A program made the translations under genes and the position numbers. Positions 31,116 through 44,800 of a DNA stretch of 64,000 bases are shown in pieces (positions within the stretch are counted from its first letter, which is position 1; every line of letters starts with the position of its first letter). Under the pieces are notes generated by a model, which saw only the letters and a program-made list of their open reading frames with translations, searched no databases and was not told the DNA's origin. This DNA comes from Multifurca ochricompacta (taxonomy: Eukaryota > Basidiomycota > Agaricomycetes > Russulales > Russulaceae), in the NCBI GenBank assembly GCA_022496185.1, contig WTXG01000032.1:62001-126000 (forward strand). Reading direction: 5' to 3'.

Positions 31116-34100
31116 TTAACTGTTCTTGGGCGCTTTTGGATGTTGGGTGTGGAATTCCGCAATAAGGGCCAGGGCAAAGATATCCCTGGCTGGTTCCCAC
31201 GAGTTGTCAGAGTCTGGGAATCCCTTCCACTTAACTAGGTAGTGTAGTTTGTGCCCTCAGCCTTTTCATATGGAGTCTAGAATATGCTCCACTTCCCACT
31301 CCACTTCTCTGTTGATAAGGTCAGGTGGGGGTCTTGAGAAGTTTACTCCATGCATGGAGGTTTCCTTGTATGGGGTCAGGAGTTTGGCATGGAAGACAGG
31401 GTGAATCTTCCATTTTGGCGGCAGCTGTAATTCATAGGACACATCTGACAGCTTCCATGTGATCTGGAAGGGTCTGTGATGTTGGGGTGCCAATTTGGCT
31501 GAGGGGTGTGATGTGTGAATATTCCTTCCCTCAAGCCATACCCAGTCATTGGTTTGATAAGGTGTGAACGTCCCTGGGTGCACTGATAAGAGCTGTTGTG
31601 CCTTTGCCAGGTTTTCATTGGCTGATCGTCATAGCTCTTCCCATTGGCTGACCCATTGAGTTACTGATGGGACATTAACAGGCTTATCTGTCCATGTCGT
31701 GCATGGAGTCCATCCCATGATAAGGGAGAAGGGGGTGGCTTTTGTCATCCCATTTGGCCATGAGTTGTGTGCAAACTCTGTGGTCGGCAGCCATTCTGCC
31801 CAGTCATCCTGTCACCCATTGCACCAGAACTGCAGGTATTGCTCCAGCCATTGATTTGTTCGTTCTGACTGTCCATCCATTTGTGGGTGATATGCAGTGG
31901 ATATATTCTGTGTGATATCCAATGTCTGACACAGAGCTTTAGCAAATGCCAATGTAAACCGAGTGTCTCAATTGGATATGATCTTCTTGGGGAGTCTGTA
32001 ATGGTGGTAGACATGGTTCAGGTATAGTTTCACTACTCCCTCAGCTGTAATGGTCTCCTTGCAGGGTATGAACAGGGCTGCCTTGGAGCAGTCATGGTCA
32101 GTAATGGTAAGGATGGTGTCGAAGCCTTGCAATTCAGGCAATTTGACAATGAAGTCCATGGCAATGGTCTGGAATGGGGTTGATGAGATGGGAGTGATCG
32201 GATACATGGGTGGGATTCTAGGGTGTGTTTTGACTTTGTTCACTTGACATGCCACACATCCTTTTATGTAGTCTTTGATGTCCTTCTTCATATTGGGCCA
32301 CCAATAGTCTCTCTTGGCAAGGGTGTAGGTGTTGGCAATGCCAGGGTGGCCAGCAGAGGGGAGATCGTGGTGAAAATGGATCACCCCCCTCTTAATGTTG
32401 TTGCCACTGGTGACAACAAGTTGGTCTCTGTCTTTCCACCAAAGGCTGTTAACTTCTTTCAGATTATGTGCGTCAGCCCATGAGTGACATAATCCTGGAT
32501 TCATATTCTGTGAGACTTGTGCCCACAGGTCCATATCATGAAGGCTGACTACAGCTGTCTTTGCAAACACCTCTTCTGGGAGGATGGTTAAATTGTCATT
32601 GTCATCTTCCCCTGTATGCATGTCTGGCCTTCGTGACAGTGCATCTGCTCACGCATTCTGACTTCCTGCAATGTGCTTTAAGGTAAAGTCATATTCCTCA
32701 AGCTCCAGGACCTCTCGTGCTACATGTCGACTGATCTTGTGGGGTTCCTTCCAGTACAACAGGTTGGAATGGTCAGTGTAGATGATTGTTTTGTGAGGGT
32801 TCCCTGCGAGATATGGCCGCCAATGTTGCAGTGCCTTGACTATGGCTAAGAGTTCTCTGTCCCAAATGTTGTAGTTTCACTCAGCAGATGAAAAGGTTTC
32901 TGAATGGTATGCCACTGGGTGAAGTACTTGCAAACTGTCTCTTTGATACAACACTGCCCCGTTTGCAAAGTGGGAGGTGTCCACTTCCAATTCAAAGGGG
33001 TGATTCAGATTGGGTTGGGTGAGTACTGGCTCTGAGCCAACCAGGTCTCTGATCTGCTCAAATGCTTGTTGTTGTTTGGTATTCCAATGCCATGGCACAT
33101 CCTTTTTCAAGAGGTTGTTTAATGGTCGTGCAATGCCTGAGAATCCCTTGACAACACGTCAGTAGAAATTGCAGAATCCAATAAAGGATCGGACATCCTT
33201 GACACAAGTTGGCGTTGGCCATTCCTGGATTCCTTGTACCTTAACAGGGTCCATACACACTCATCCTCCCTCCAGGATGACTCCAAGGTACTCAACACTT
33301 CGCTGCTCAAATGAGCATTTTGCTGGTTTGAGGTATAGATCATGTTTGTGTAATATATCCAATACTTGATGTACCCATTCTCGATGATGATGCAGATTGT
33401 CGGTAGTGGCGACCAGGATGTTGTCCATATAGACTACAACTTTGCCAGTGAGGATGAGGTCACGAAAGATGTGGTTCATCATAGATTGAAATGTTGCTGG
33501 CGAGTTTGTAAGTCTGAAGAACATGACATTGGGTTCAAACAACCCTTGGTTTGTCTTAAATGCTGCCTTGCACTGGTCACCCTCTTTGATTCTGACATTG
33601 TTGTAGCCCCATCGCACATCCATCTTTGAAAAGAGGGATTTATCCCGCATGGTATTGATAAGTTTGGAGATGAGTGGTAAGGGATAGGCGTTTTTCACAG
33701 TATAGGCATTGATCTTTCAATAGTCCTGGACTGGTTGCAGTTTGCCGTCCTTCTTTTTGATGAAGAAGAAGGGTGAGGCATACTGTGATTTGGATGGATG
33801 AATGTATCCCTTTGCCAGATGCTCTTTGAGGAACTCAGTAAGTGCAACCTGTTCGGTTTGGGACAATGGGTAGATTTTACAATCTATAGCAGCTGGTGTA
33901 TCAGGGAGGAGGTCGATGGCGTGGTCCCATGGTCATTTTGGTGGGAAGTGGTGTGACTCCTCTTCAGAGAACACCTTCCAATGTCAATGGTAAGTGCTTG
34001 GCACTACATTGTGGTAAGTTTTCTCAGCCTGTCCCTGTACAGCCTTTTGGGCCAGTTCTGAGGCTTTGGTGACATAACAATGACTGAGGTCGTCTTCTCC

Positions 34101-34584
34101 CTTTGTACATATGACTCTTGCCATTGGGTGTCTGACTGTGTAATCATAACTGAGCGATGTAACAATGGTTGGATATGAGTCTTTATCCATCATTGCATCA
34201 GCCCAGTTAATTCTTGGTTTGAAGGCAGAAAGCCATGGGTATCCCAAAATAAGGTCTTTGTCTCCCAAGTCGGTAATCAAGAAGCAGATGACCTTTGTTA
34301 TTTCTCCAACCTGAACCTTCAGGTCAGTATAATGAGTGATTTTTCTGGCACAATTGGCTGTTCCATCAATATTCCAGATATTCTTTTCCTGGGGAAGTGC
34401 CAGCTTTCCCAGGCCCATTGTTTTAATTAGTCGTGGGTGGATGAAGTTGTCTGTAGCTCCAGAGTCTACTAAAATGTCTCAGTCAGCCGTCCTCTGTGTA
34501 GTTTCAAAATGAACTGGTATTTTTAATGACTTGAATCGACTAGCATACACAGAGGTGACATGGAGTGCTCGTGCCCAGGCCAAT
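31116..34584 (-). pseudogene. pol: A3 pol: protease, RT, RNase H, integrase, chromodomain (broken)
   Basis: The protease has ILVDSGATDNFIHPRLIK, with a TGA just before it. RT has [11 protein letters not shown] and [12 protein letters not shown], so the catalytic YMDD reads YMDN. RNase H has HFANGAVLY. The integrase zinc finger (HFHHDLPSAGHPGI, CVACQVNK) and core (MDFIVKLPELQGF, VYHHYRLPKKIIS) follow, then the chromodomain half (REVEWEVEHILDS, LVKWKGFPDSDNSWEP). Stops I checked (near 32875, 33160, 33715, 34480) are TGA at expected Arg or near-Arg codons. It ends at TAA 31116-31118. The pol N-terminus is cut by the solo LTR at 34585. Confidence 0.88.
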
Positions 34585-35072
34585 TGTCACAGTTAGGTGT
34601 GGAACTGTGTCGGGGTTGGACAGGAGCAAGACAAGTCAAGATTCAAGGTCACAGCAAGAGCAAATTCGGTTCAAGCCCACAACAAAGTCAAAGGGCATGC
34701 ATGTGAGAATTGAAGTCGATGGCAGAGACTCTAAGTCCTGCAACAAGTTCAAGATGATGAAGGCTCTCCAAGTCACATCTTGGAGAGTTCAAGTGGGGCT
34801 CTAACTGAGAGGATTTGATGAAGTCCGAAGCACCTTTGATTGAACACAAGAGAACAGACTTAGTCTGTCTCTCTACTCTAGTTGGTCTTTAAATACATGT
34901 GGAGCTAGCTATGTCATATTATGTAGAAGCATCTAGTACTATGATATAATGTCTAATAGTAGATCAAGCTAGAACTATGGAGAATTAGGAGGGGTTAGGC
35001 CCTCAGTAAGCAAAACACCAGTGAAACATGATGTCAAGTCATTAGTAATGTCGCAGGGAGAATTCTGTCACA
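34585..35072 (+). mobile_element. Solo LTR I (C/E-related) in A3 pol
   Basis: TGTCACAGTTAGG...ATTCTGTCACA, 488 bp, with duplication CCAAT (34580-34584) / CCGAT (35073-35077), a CpG-type mismatch. It shares ACAAGAGAACAGACTTA with the C/E LTRs. Confidence 0.88.
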
Positions 35073-35087
35073 CCGATGGGTTTGAGC

Positions 35088-36603
35088 CTAGCAAAAATCC
35101 TTCTTTGCAAATGCCTTCTCTACTAAGATGGCGCGCACTTCCTCACTCTCTTTCATCATATTGGCCCATATGTCCTGGGCTTTTTCTTCCTTGGACCACT
35201 TGTCCACTGTGGGTGGGTTATTCTGAATGGGGGCTTCCACTGTGGTGGCTGCGGCTGCGACACATGCCCCCTTCTTGGGGCAGTCCTGGGACATATGTCC
35301 TAATGCTTTGCAGTGAAAACATCGCCCTTCCTTCATCAGTGTCTGCCACTCATCTTCTGTAAGCATTGCCCGGGCTCAGGCTCGGTCTGCAGAGGTATCC
35401 ATAGCATTTGGATCCCTCTGGGTATGCTGTACAGGCTTCACTCCAAAAGCGGCCTTCCACTGATCTCGAGTCTTTCCCTTCTTGGTATCGACTCCAAAGT
35501 GTGTCTGGAAATCGAGGTAGTCCTGCTGCTGTCATTGGGCAGCATCAACCCAACCATCCCAGTCATGAGGGTGGTGGAACTGGATTATGTTTTTGACTAA
35601 TGGGTTGGGTAGTCCTTGTGAGAAGAGGTCCAGTGTTGCCTCTTCATCTGTGTCATAGCTGGCCCTATTCGCCAGACTTCTGAACTTGGTGACATATGCG
35701 TCTAGTTCTCCTTTCTCCATTCTGAGGGATTTCAATTCCCAGGCTGCCTTCTGTTTGGCCTGCCCATCTGTGAAGGCATCTTTAAACCTCTTGGTGATGG
35801 TCTCCCAAAGACCCTCACTTGTGGTACAATGCCCACTTTCGACCTGTTCGTTCAGCCACTCCAATTGTTCCATGGTCCAGTCATCTACCGCATCCCCTTG
35901 AATCAAGGAAAGGAACAGATTGGCATGTTGGAATGGATTGACAATCTGTGGGACATCATGATTGAAGTTCTTGAAGGTTGTGAACTCCAACATAAACTTT
36001 TTGCTCTGTGAGCGGTCCCTGGTAAACATTTGGGGTAGCACTCCTGACAGTCATCCTGAAGGGGGAGGAATGTTTGGTGGTGCCACCACAGGGGCTGGTG
36101 GGGCAGGATCTGGGAGTTGGGCAGCAATGGTAGACATATGTTGGTGGGATGGGGTAACAGTTCTTGCAGATGATATCAATATTTGTGGAGTTGTCAAAGC
36201 AGGGGCTCTGATTGTGACAACTGCCAGTGCAACCAGAAATGTAGATGCTGCTAATGCTGGTGCTTCTTCTTCACTGGGTTCTTCTACATACTCCTCTGGT
36301 TCAGAGTCCGTGACAATGGCTGGAGGGTTTTCTCTCCATGGGCCTAGTCCAAATTCAGGTGGGGCTGGTCCTGTAGTGACCCAAGAGTGTCGGCTGTCCA
36401 AGTATTGGATGCAATACCAAACTCTTTTCTCATCATCATATTCTACCAGTTGGTATCTTCCATCGTGATAGATGTAGTATCCAAACTTGGACTCAAAGTC
36501 TTTCCAGGTGGCAGAGCCAAGTACTTGCTGTGAAAGATTATGCTCGTCTCTGCATTCAATGAGTTCTTCTCAAAAGAGGGTCTGACTGCAGCTTGAAGCC
36601 ATG
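35088..36603 (-). pseudogene. gag: A3 gag (broken)
   Basis: It starts with ATG at 36603 (MASSCSQ). Capsid runs from about 36041 (QMFTRDRSQSKKFMLEFTTF). The nucleocapsid knuckle CFHCKALGHMSQDC is complete. It ends at TAG 35088-35090, just after the GGATTTT heptamer (35094-35100). TGA stops and indels break the reading near 35530 and 36050. Confidence 0.86.
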
Positions 36604-36621
36604 ATGAGAGACTTGACTTGA

Positions 36622-37208
36622 TGTTACGTCTGGTGCGGGACATTCCACATGACTTGTGTGACAGCATTGGACAGGTGTTTCAGATAAGAAGCCAATAAGA
36701 CTTCTTGGAGTTCGAGTGGGATGAGTCAAAGTTGAAGGGGCTGTTCCCTAAGACAATGTTAAGTGGGAAAGTGCCAAAAGCACTGAGACAGACGAGTCAG
36801 AGGTTTCAAGGGGAAGTCCAGAAGACAAACACTGATGTATTCAATAAGTCGAGTCTGAGGTCTACAGTGTAGCTACAGCAGACTTATATATGTAATTGAA
36901 TGGGCGTCTACAAGATAAGAAATGGAGTCAAGTGGGCCTGAATATATGAAAGCAGAGGGTGTAAAGCCTGGCTTCTGATAGGGAATTAAGTAAGTGTCTG
37001 GTCTTAGAGATAAGGAGATAAAAAGATAAGAGGGCAATCATAAGCAAATAGAGAGTCAACAGATACAAAGTGAATCACAGGGATGGAAGAAGGGCACGTG
37101 ACGGATCCCAGGATGGAGACATAATCAGAAAGTGTAGTGTAGGGGGGAGAGCTGGGTTTGTGTTAGGGAGGGTGAAGAAAATGGGTGCGCTCGGTGGGGT
37201 TTGTAACA
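36622..37208 (-). repeat. A3 5' LTR
   Basis: TGTTACGTCTGG...GTTTGTAACA, 587 bp. The self-priming complement is at about 36609-36619, with one CpG-type change. Confidence 0.9.
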
Positions 37209-38391
37209 AAGTGGCAGCTTAAGGAGCCTTCCTCCTCAGAAACTCTGCAGGGCTGATTGCTGCTGCTCCTGACTTCGTTCCCTGCATGTGCCCCCTCCTT
37301 TTTGTCATGGGCACTTGAAATCTTGAACTGGACTAGGCCTTCTTAGTTGGACCTTGAATCTTGAGTGTGCTGCATACCTTGAGAGCCTTTGGACATCAAA
37401 AACACGACTAGACACAGTCAACACCTGGCTGTGACATTAGAACAGACTTACAATCTTAGAAACAGAAGAACTCACCTGAAATCGCAAGGCGATGACAACG
37501 CATCCCCTTGCCTGACCCCCGATCAACAACATCTTATTCTGCAAGGGAACCTCAGATGCCTTCAGATGGTGAATCCCTCAAGTATCAATCACTGGATCAA
37601 AACCTAGAAGAACAGTCAGTACCACAGAACCCCGATGAAGCTCCACCTACCAAACCAACAGACCTCAAATTTTTGCTTGAGCCCCAACCTGAAGTGTGAC
37701 TACTCCAGGGAAGCTCAGTAACCTCCAGTGATACACACCTTACAACAGTGGCAACCTCATTCCCATTTATCCTTCCTACATGACTAACCAATAACATTGA
37801 CCCAGAACTAAAAGGGAACACACACTGGTTAGAACTCAGAGAAGAAAACGTACCTTTTAGAGGATACTGGGTCCCCTATTGCCATACATGTCTTGCTGTC
37901 CAAGGGACCTGGTACCACATCCACCCCAACAACCTAGGACAGATTTAGGCTATTAGAACAGCCCCTAATGAAACTGAATTAAATGCACCTAATACGACCA
38001 GCACACCCCTAACTGAATGAATCCTTCAGCCACTATTTGAAGCACTACCCCCAGTCACTGATCCTAAGCCAATGATGACCCTTCCTGAACCACAACCTAT
38101 ACAAAGGCAACACTTGGTCAGCCTGGAAGACCCAGATGAGGGACCTACCAAAATACTTGCCACATCCAAGGAAAATGTGGCTGGAGGGTGAGTTGAAGGG
38201 GTACCGCCCCCGTTTTTTGATGGAAATCGAGCCACTGCTGAAGACTGGTGGACCCAAGTAGAACTTCACATCTTCCTGAATAACCATGCCACAATCATTA
38301 AGAATGAGGTATCACAAGTGTTGTATGTGTTAGCCCTAATCAGAGGGCCAAAGGTTAGCCAATGGGTGACAGAGCAAACAAGGTGGCTAGC

Positions 38392-39007
38392 TGTTACGTC
38401 CGGTGCGGGACATTCCACACGACTTGTGCGACAGCTTGGTTTTACGGGTTCAGGTAAGAAACCAATAAGGCTTCCTGGAGTTCAGGTGGAGTGAGTCAAA
38501 GTCAGAAGGGCTGTCCCTTAAGACAATGTTGAGCAGAAAGTGCCAAAAGCACTGAGATGAACAAACTAAGGATTCAAAGGGGGATGTCCAGAAGACAGGC
38601 ACCGATGTATTCAATAAGTCGAGTCTGAGGTCTACAGCGTAGCTACAGTGGACTTATATATGTAATTGAGTGGGCATCTAAGGACAAGATAAGACAGAGT
38701 CATGTGGGCCCGAATATACAAAAGCGGAGGGCGTAAAGCCTGGCTTCTGATAGGGTATTAAGTAAGTGTCCGGTCTTAGAGATAAGAAGATAAACAGATA
38801 AGAGATAAGAAGGTAAACGGCATGGAGAGGCACAAACAAAGTACAAACAATGAACGACATAGACAATCAGTGATCACAGGGAGGGACGTAAGGCATGTGA
38901 AGGATCCCAGGATGGGGATGTGATCAAGAAGTGAAGGGTAGGTGGACGAGAGGGGTCCGCACTGGGGAGAGTGAAGAAAAGTGGGATACTTGGCCCTGGT
39001 TGTAACA
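38392..39007 (-). mobile_element. Solo family-A LTR (A4) in E' gag
   Basis: TGTTACGTCC...GGTTGTAACA, 616 bp, with perfect duplication CTAGC (38387-38391, 39008-39012). Confidence 0.93.
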
Positions 39008-39478
39008 CTAGCCAATGTTTCCTGCTCCAAAATTCAAGAACCGCACCTGTGGGAGAAATTCCAACAAACATTCACAGTGGCCTTTGCCAATGTAGCCATG
39101 GGACAGAAGGCACTACAGGAGCTAGCCAACCTTAGGATGACAAATGGAAATATTGACGATTACATCACCGATTTCTGCAGCCTCGCAGCTTGGGCAGAGC
39201 TGTACCTGGATGACCCAGCCACATGTCAGAACTTCCAAAAGGGGTTACCATGACAGCTTGTACAAACTATGATCACTCAGGACAGCCCCCAGACATTCGA
39301 TGAGATGGCAAACTCAGCAAGGAAACATCACGCAAACTGGATCTTTATGCAGCACATGTTTGGGGACAAAACGTCAACTGGTAATAGGAACAATAACTGA
39401 GGGAACAAATTCACACTTCCTTGTAGACGTGACCCAAATGCAATGGACGTCAATGTCATCAAGAAGGCAGTTACCACG

Positions 39479-40079
39479 TGTTATGACCTACCCAGCGTAC
39501 CCAACAGATGGCAAGATGTGGGGGACACACAAGCAGTGACAGCAGCCGTGTGGGGTCCACAAGGACAATGCCGGCTTAGTCATGATGTCCCACGCTGAAG
39601 TCCAGAAGACAGATACGGCATGAGGTACAGAAGCAGATCACATGACAGTAAGGTTTGATGCCTCATGTACAGAAGGACCCTGAACCTTAGTTGATGTGGG
39701 AGACAGTGGCGCTGGTTCTGATGGAAGGTTCCATAGTCACACGTCTAGACCCACAGTGCTTAGATAGACAGATAAGAACCCTTATGACTAAGCTAGTCCA
39801 GCATGTATATATACCCTAGCTAGTCTCACTCAGATGGTTCCCCATCTTGAGCTTTTGTGTCAATCAGAAGACTTGTGGACCTTTACTTCCTTCCTTGCGT
39901 CTCACCACCCAAACTTGTCCCTTTGGTACTTGTCCTCTGTGACTTGTACAATGAGCCTGTGACTCTGGTAGACCCTGCATTGGACTTATTGTCTTCTGCA
40001 TCATTCCAAGATTGTCCCAACCTTGTCTCTGTGACCTAGCTGCCCGCACTCGATTGCGTACACCCCTCTGAGTGTAACA
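39479..40079 (+). mobile_element. Solo LTR H2 in E' gag
   Basis: TGTTATGACC...GAGTGTAACA, 601 bp, with duplication CCACG (39474-39478) / CCATG (40080-40084). It matches H1 (52166-52770) in reverse. Confidence 0.9.
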
Positions 40080-40447
40080 CCATGGAGGAGAAAGAACAAT
40101 ATAAGAAGGAGGGATGCTGCTTCAAGTGCAGATGCTGAGGACATCTGGTCTGGGATTGCCCCAACAAAAGACCTTGGCCAAGCACAAGCACCCCAACCCA
40201 GGCCACCATGATCACCAAAGTATCACAGATGACTGCGGCGGTACCCACCAGATCAGCTGCCTTGAAACCAGCTGTGAACATTGTGGAACTCATGGCATCC
40301 CTGAAAACAATAACCAATGACCAATGCCTTGAGTTGCAGAACCACTTTAAAGATGACGAGGATTTTTATATTGCTTGAATGATGCAGCCTTCATTTGAGC
40401 ACTAGTTTCACACCATGTATACATTTCACCAGTTCGAGCAATGAAAG

Positions 40448-41418
40448 TGTCACAGCCAGGTGCTAGCTGTGTACTAGGTCAATTCGTGTCAAGGATGGCA
40501 AGATAAGGATCAAGATCTCAAGGTTATCACCTGGGTGTTCAAGCCCTACAAGTTGCAGCGGGCGCGCGCGCGATGCGAAATCGAACAGGGACACTCAGTC
40601 CTGTCACAAGATAACTGGGATGAAGACTCCTAAGGCGCGGCTTAGGGGCTCAAGAGGAATGGGGCTTCTGGTGAGTCTGTAACACCTGTATTGGGTACAA
40701 GAGAACAGACTTAAGGTCTGTCTCTGAAACTAGTGGTCTTTAAATACAGGTTGGAGGCTCAGTAAACTACTAAAGACTGTCCTAGGCTTCTACAGATGAT
40801 ATCATGGCTAGGTCATAGCTATGTCATAGTTGTTGTTGAACACAGAAGATGTTCGGTGATGCTTCAGGCATCAGGTGATTAGATTAGCTACTTTGTAGAT
40901 TAGATTAGATACCGGAGTTTCGGACTATTTACATTATCATTATTACTTTCTTTCTCACATTCCGCAGTAGCTGACTGATGCACTATGTAACATGTGATTT
41001 CTGTAGTGGCCAATGGCCTTTCTCCCTCATGTTTATTGTTTGGACTCTGTCCGGCACTTGTGGACTTATTCCCAGTGCACAGACCACCCCTTGATTAGTA
41101 TATAAGGGTGTCTGTTTCGTCTCTTACACTTCAGAGTTTCTTCTACCTCTGAAGCAACTTGTCTTTGTCTAGTTAAACAACTAACAACTCACAGTCAGTA
41201 TGCTGCGCATCATGCCTGTTTCACAGTTGTATCAGTAAAGAACAGTCTAGTTAAATAAAGCATGGAGTTTGTGTGGACTAAGAGGGGTTGTGCCCTCTGT
41301 ACTGTACAGGTGGTCATAAGGACTTTGACCATTCAGTGAAGCTGTTGAAGCTGCGGAAATGTAAGGGATTTGGCATAGAAGAACTGAGACAAGGTAAAAA
41401 CGCGAAATAATTGTCACA
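40448..41418 (-). repeat. C 3' LTR, split by solo LTR D1
   Basis: TGTCACAGCC...AATTGTCACA. Removing 40834-41225 and one GTTGT gives 574 bp. Confidence 0.92.
40834..41225 (+). mobile_element. Solo LTR D1 (392 bp)
   Basis: TGTTGAACAC...TGTTTCACA, with perfect duplication GTTGT (40829-40833, 41226-41230). A TATATAAGG box lies near 41100. Related copies D2-D4 lie beyond 61.4 kb. The family type (copia or gypsy) cannot be told without internal sequence. Confidence 0.92.
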
Positions 41419-41423
41419 TCACC

Positions 41424-41751
41424 TGTTACGTTCGAAGCTCAGTTCGCTGGTCCAAAGTCCAATAGTTCGGGAGGCAAGGCAGTTACTCAGCGCGCAGCTC
41501 AAGTAAAGAGGAGAGAGGGTGATATTCCGGGTCACAGAGCTACATAGATCACAAAAGCTCAAGACTAAGGAATATAGCTTGAGCATATGGTAACTTAAAT
41601 AGGAGTGGAAGAGGATGACGTTATTATGTTAAGGGTGCTGCTAAGGTTTGAGGCTAGTAAGAGTAAAGGAGGAGAAAAAGTCGTACGTTGCAGTATCGTA
41701 CGTTTCTGTCTGTATAGCACGGGGAAAGGTATCATATTAGGTATTGTAACA
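41424..41751 (-). repeat. B 3' LTR
   Basis: TGTTACGTTCG...ATTGTAACA. Its internal edge is followed by the complement of a purine tract (TTACCTCTCGC). Confidence 0.93.
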
Positions 41752-41802
41752 TTACCTCTCGCTAAGGTTCGAAGTCCCTTGACGAACTCTAGGTGTTCTT
41801 AG

Positions 41803-44800
41803 TTACTGTGCAATTAAAACAGGGGTGAGATGATAGGCAGCGGCTGCTTTGTTTAGGCAGCGTTGTGTAAGGAGGGTTTTTTGAGCCATTTCAATGAAGT
41901 TGTATGTGGCAAAGGTCTGGGTTGGGAGTGGGGCAATATGGCGAATGCATTTTTCATCGGATGCGGATATTGGTGGGGGTGTGGACTTTATAGGCTTTCT
42001 CGGGGGTATGCGAATAAAAAGGCGGGGTGAGGGTTTTGAAGGTGAATTACCTCCCATTGTAAGGTTTGTGAGACTATGAACAGGAAGGGCAGCAGCAAGG
42101 GAAGGGGGAAGGGTGGAAAGGTAGTCATGAATGAGGTCATCGGCATGAATATGACAATAATCGACCCATTCATTGTCAGAGGATGGGAACCCCTTCCAGC
42201 AAAGGAGAAACTGGAGGCGGCCTAGGCGGCCTGAGCGGCGGTGGCCAATGACATGGTCGATTTCAACTTCCTCGGTGCCATGAACCAGGACAGGAGGGGG
42301 TCAAGGCGGGGATGGGCCATATGCAGAGGTGGTGATGTATGGGGAGAGAAGGGAGGCATGGAAAACATTGTGAATCTTTAGGGAAGGAGGGAGGGCAAGT
42401 TCGAAGGCAACGGGAGAGATAACGCAGGTGATCGTGAAGGGTCCATGGCGGCGGGGGGCGAGCTTTTGGGATGGGAAGAGGGAGGAGATATGCTTACCTT
42501 CAAGCCAGACCTGATCATGGAGGGAGAAAGATGGTGTTAGAGGTGTCAGTTGTTCCAGAACTTTGGATGCGAGACGATGGGCAGAGAGAATAGAAGCGAG
42601 GCGATCTGATAAGGTGGGGATTGGGGTGGTAATTTTGGAGTTTGGGAGACTAGGACGGAAGCCAAGGAGTAATTCATGGGGGCTAAGCTTAGTTTTATCA
42701 TGACGCCATCGGTTATGGACAAATTCAGCCATAGGGAGGAGAGGAGCCCAAGCGTGGGGGTTTCCAAAGGTCCAGTGATGAAGGTATTGTTCAACCCACC
42801 GGTTCATGCATTCTGTTTGGCCATCCGTTTGGGGGTGGAATGCGGTACTAATGTTTTGAGAGATGGAGAGAGTCTTGCACAATTTTCTGACAAAACTTGA
42901 TGTGAAGCAGGGGTCACGATCAGAAATCACACGTTTTGGAACACCAAATAGGGGAAAGAGGTGTGTGAAATAGAGAGATGCAACATCAATACCAGTAATA
43001 GAAGTAGAACAGGGAATAAACTTGGCCATTTTTGAGCATCCCTGGTCAACAATAGTGAGAATAGCGTTGTAACCTTGTGACAAAGGGAGGTCCGTGATGA
43101 GATCGAGGGAGATAAATTGAAAAGGGCCTTCAGTTGCAGGGGTATCGAAAGGGGAGAGTGGAACCGGTGTTTTCATGCGTGGTTTGGTTGCTTGGCACGC
43201 ATGGCATCCTTTGACATAGTTAGTGATGAACTCACGTAAATTTGGACCGTTATAAATCTCGGAGACGAGGTCCCAGGTATTGTGGCGACCAGGGTGTCTG
43301 GCCAGTGGGTGGTCATGGAACTGTTTGGCAATTTCTCGATAAGTATCATGATCTTCGGTGAGTTGAATGACTTTGAGAGACCAATTTTCGTTTGGGAGGA
43401 GTACTGTGTGTTCATTATCTGTGAGGCCATTGTCATAATCAGGTCGTCGAGAGAGGAGATCAGCGATAATATTATGTTTTCCCTGTATAGGTTTAATGAC
43501 AAAGTCATACTCCATTAGGTCTAAATGCCAACGTGCTTGTCGCCTGTTGAGTTTTGGGGTTTGCGAAAATACTGTAGATTATGATGATCTGAAAAGACTG
43601 TAACAGGATGAGGTGATCCCATGAGGTATTGTCTCCACTCTTGAAGGGGGAACCAGATAGCATAGAGCTCTCGGTCGTATATATCCCAGTTGTGTTGCGT
43701 TTGGTCTAGTGATTTTGAGAGGAACACTACTGGATGAAGTCGTCCCGAAGCGTCTTGCTGTGCCAACTCTGCGCCGATTGCATAGCCAGAGGCGTCGGTT
43801 GTAACAAAAAATGGTTCTTGTATACGCGGTTGTCGTAATACAGGGGCGGAACTGAACATTTTCTTAAGTGTATTGAATGCTTTCTCTTCTTTTTCTGACC
43901 AGGTCCATGGTGTGGCTAGTTTAGTGAGATCAATCAGTGGCCGCGCAAGTTGAGAATATCCCTTAATAAAACGACAGTAGTGATTGCCAAAGCCGAGGTA
44001 GCTGCGGACTTGTTTTACGGACGTGGGGGTTGGCCATTCTAGAAGACCATTAACTTTTGTAGGGTCCATGGATACAGTACCGTGTTTGAGAATGACACCA
44101 AGGTAGTCTATTTTATTTGTGTGAAAAGTGCATTTTGATGGTTTTAGGAATAGATTGTTGTCGAGTAAAATTTGGAGGACGCGTGTGACACATTGTTGGT
44201 GGAAGGTGGGGTCGTTGGTGGTTGCTATTAGGATGTCGTCCATGTAAATTACCAGCCAGCCTTCATCCAGTTCCTTTCAAAAGAGTGCATTCATCATGGT
44301 TTGGAATGTCACCGGGGAATTAGTTAGTCCAAAATACATGACTAGAGGTTCGAAAAGTCCTTTGTTTGTTTTGAAAGCAGCCTTCCACTGGTCACCCTCT
44401 TTGATACGTACATTGTTATAGCCCCATCGAACGTCAAACTTGGTAAATAGCGTTGCATGTTGTACCTTGGCAATTAGTTCATCAATGAGAGGGAGAGGGT
44501 ACGTATTTCGGAGGGTATGTTCATTTAGCTTTCGATAGTCTTGTACTGGTCGTAATTTGCTGCCATCTTTCTTCTTTACAAAGAAGAAAGGAGATGCGTA
44601 TTGGGATTTGGATTCACGGATGTAGCCTTTTGATAAATGTTCATGTAGGAATTCTTCTAATGCAGTTTGTTCAGCTGGATTAAGTGGATAAATCTTACAG
44701 TCAAGTGTTGCAGGAGCATCAGGTTTTAGATCAATGGCGTGATCCCATTGTCGCGCATCTGGGAAGCGTAGTGCAGCATCCTCGGAGAAGACCTTGGTGA

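Larger units (their letters stand above)
27759..37208 (-). mobile_element. Ty3/gypsy chromovirus A3, full length, in the E' 5' LTR
   Basis: LTRs 27759-29811 (split by hAT F1) and 36622-37208. A perfect duplication AAGTG lies at 27754-27758 and 37209-37213. It contains gag, pol, ORF3 and a solo LTR (34585-35072). It is more diverged than A1/A2, with many TGA stops. Confidence 0.93.
26724..37436 (+). repeat. E' 5' LTR in three pieces
   Basis: The pieces are 26724-27002, 27629-27758 and 37214-37436, about 632 bp in total, split by solo LTR E2 and by A3. The predicted R start is 27689-27700 (TAAGTCTGTTCT). Its complement AGAACAGACTTA is at 37439-37450, two bases inside the element: a 12-of-12 self-priming match. 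Confidence 0.88.
37460..40378 (+). pseudogene. gag: E' gag, in three pieces (broken)
   Basis: The pieces are 37460-38391, 39013-39478 and 40085-40378, separated by solo LTRs A4 and H2. Similarity to element C gag is clear: STTSYSAREPQ, a capsid core with FQQTFTVAFANVAMGQKALQELANL and NIDDYITDF, and a nucleocapsid region EKEQYKKEG with CFKC...GHLVWDC (a TGA in the knuckle). It ends at TGA 40376-40378, ten bases after GGATTTT (40360-40366). Confidence 0.8.
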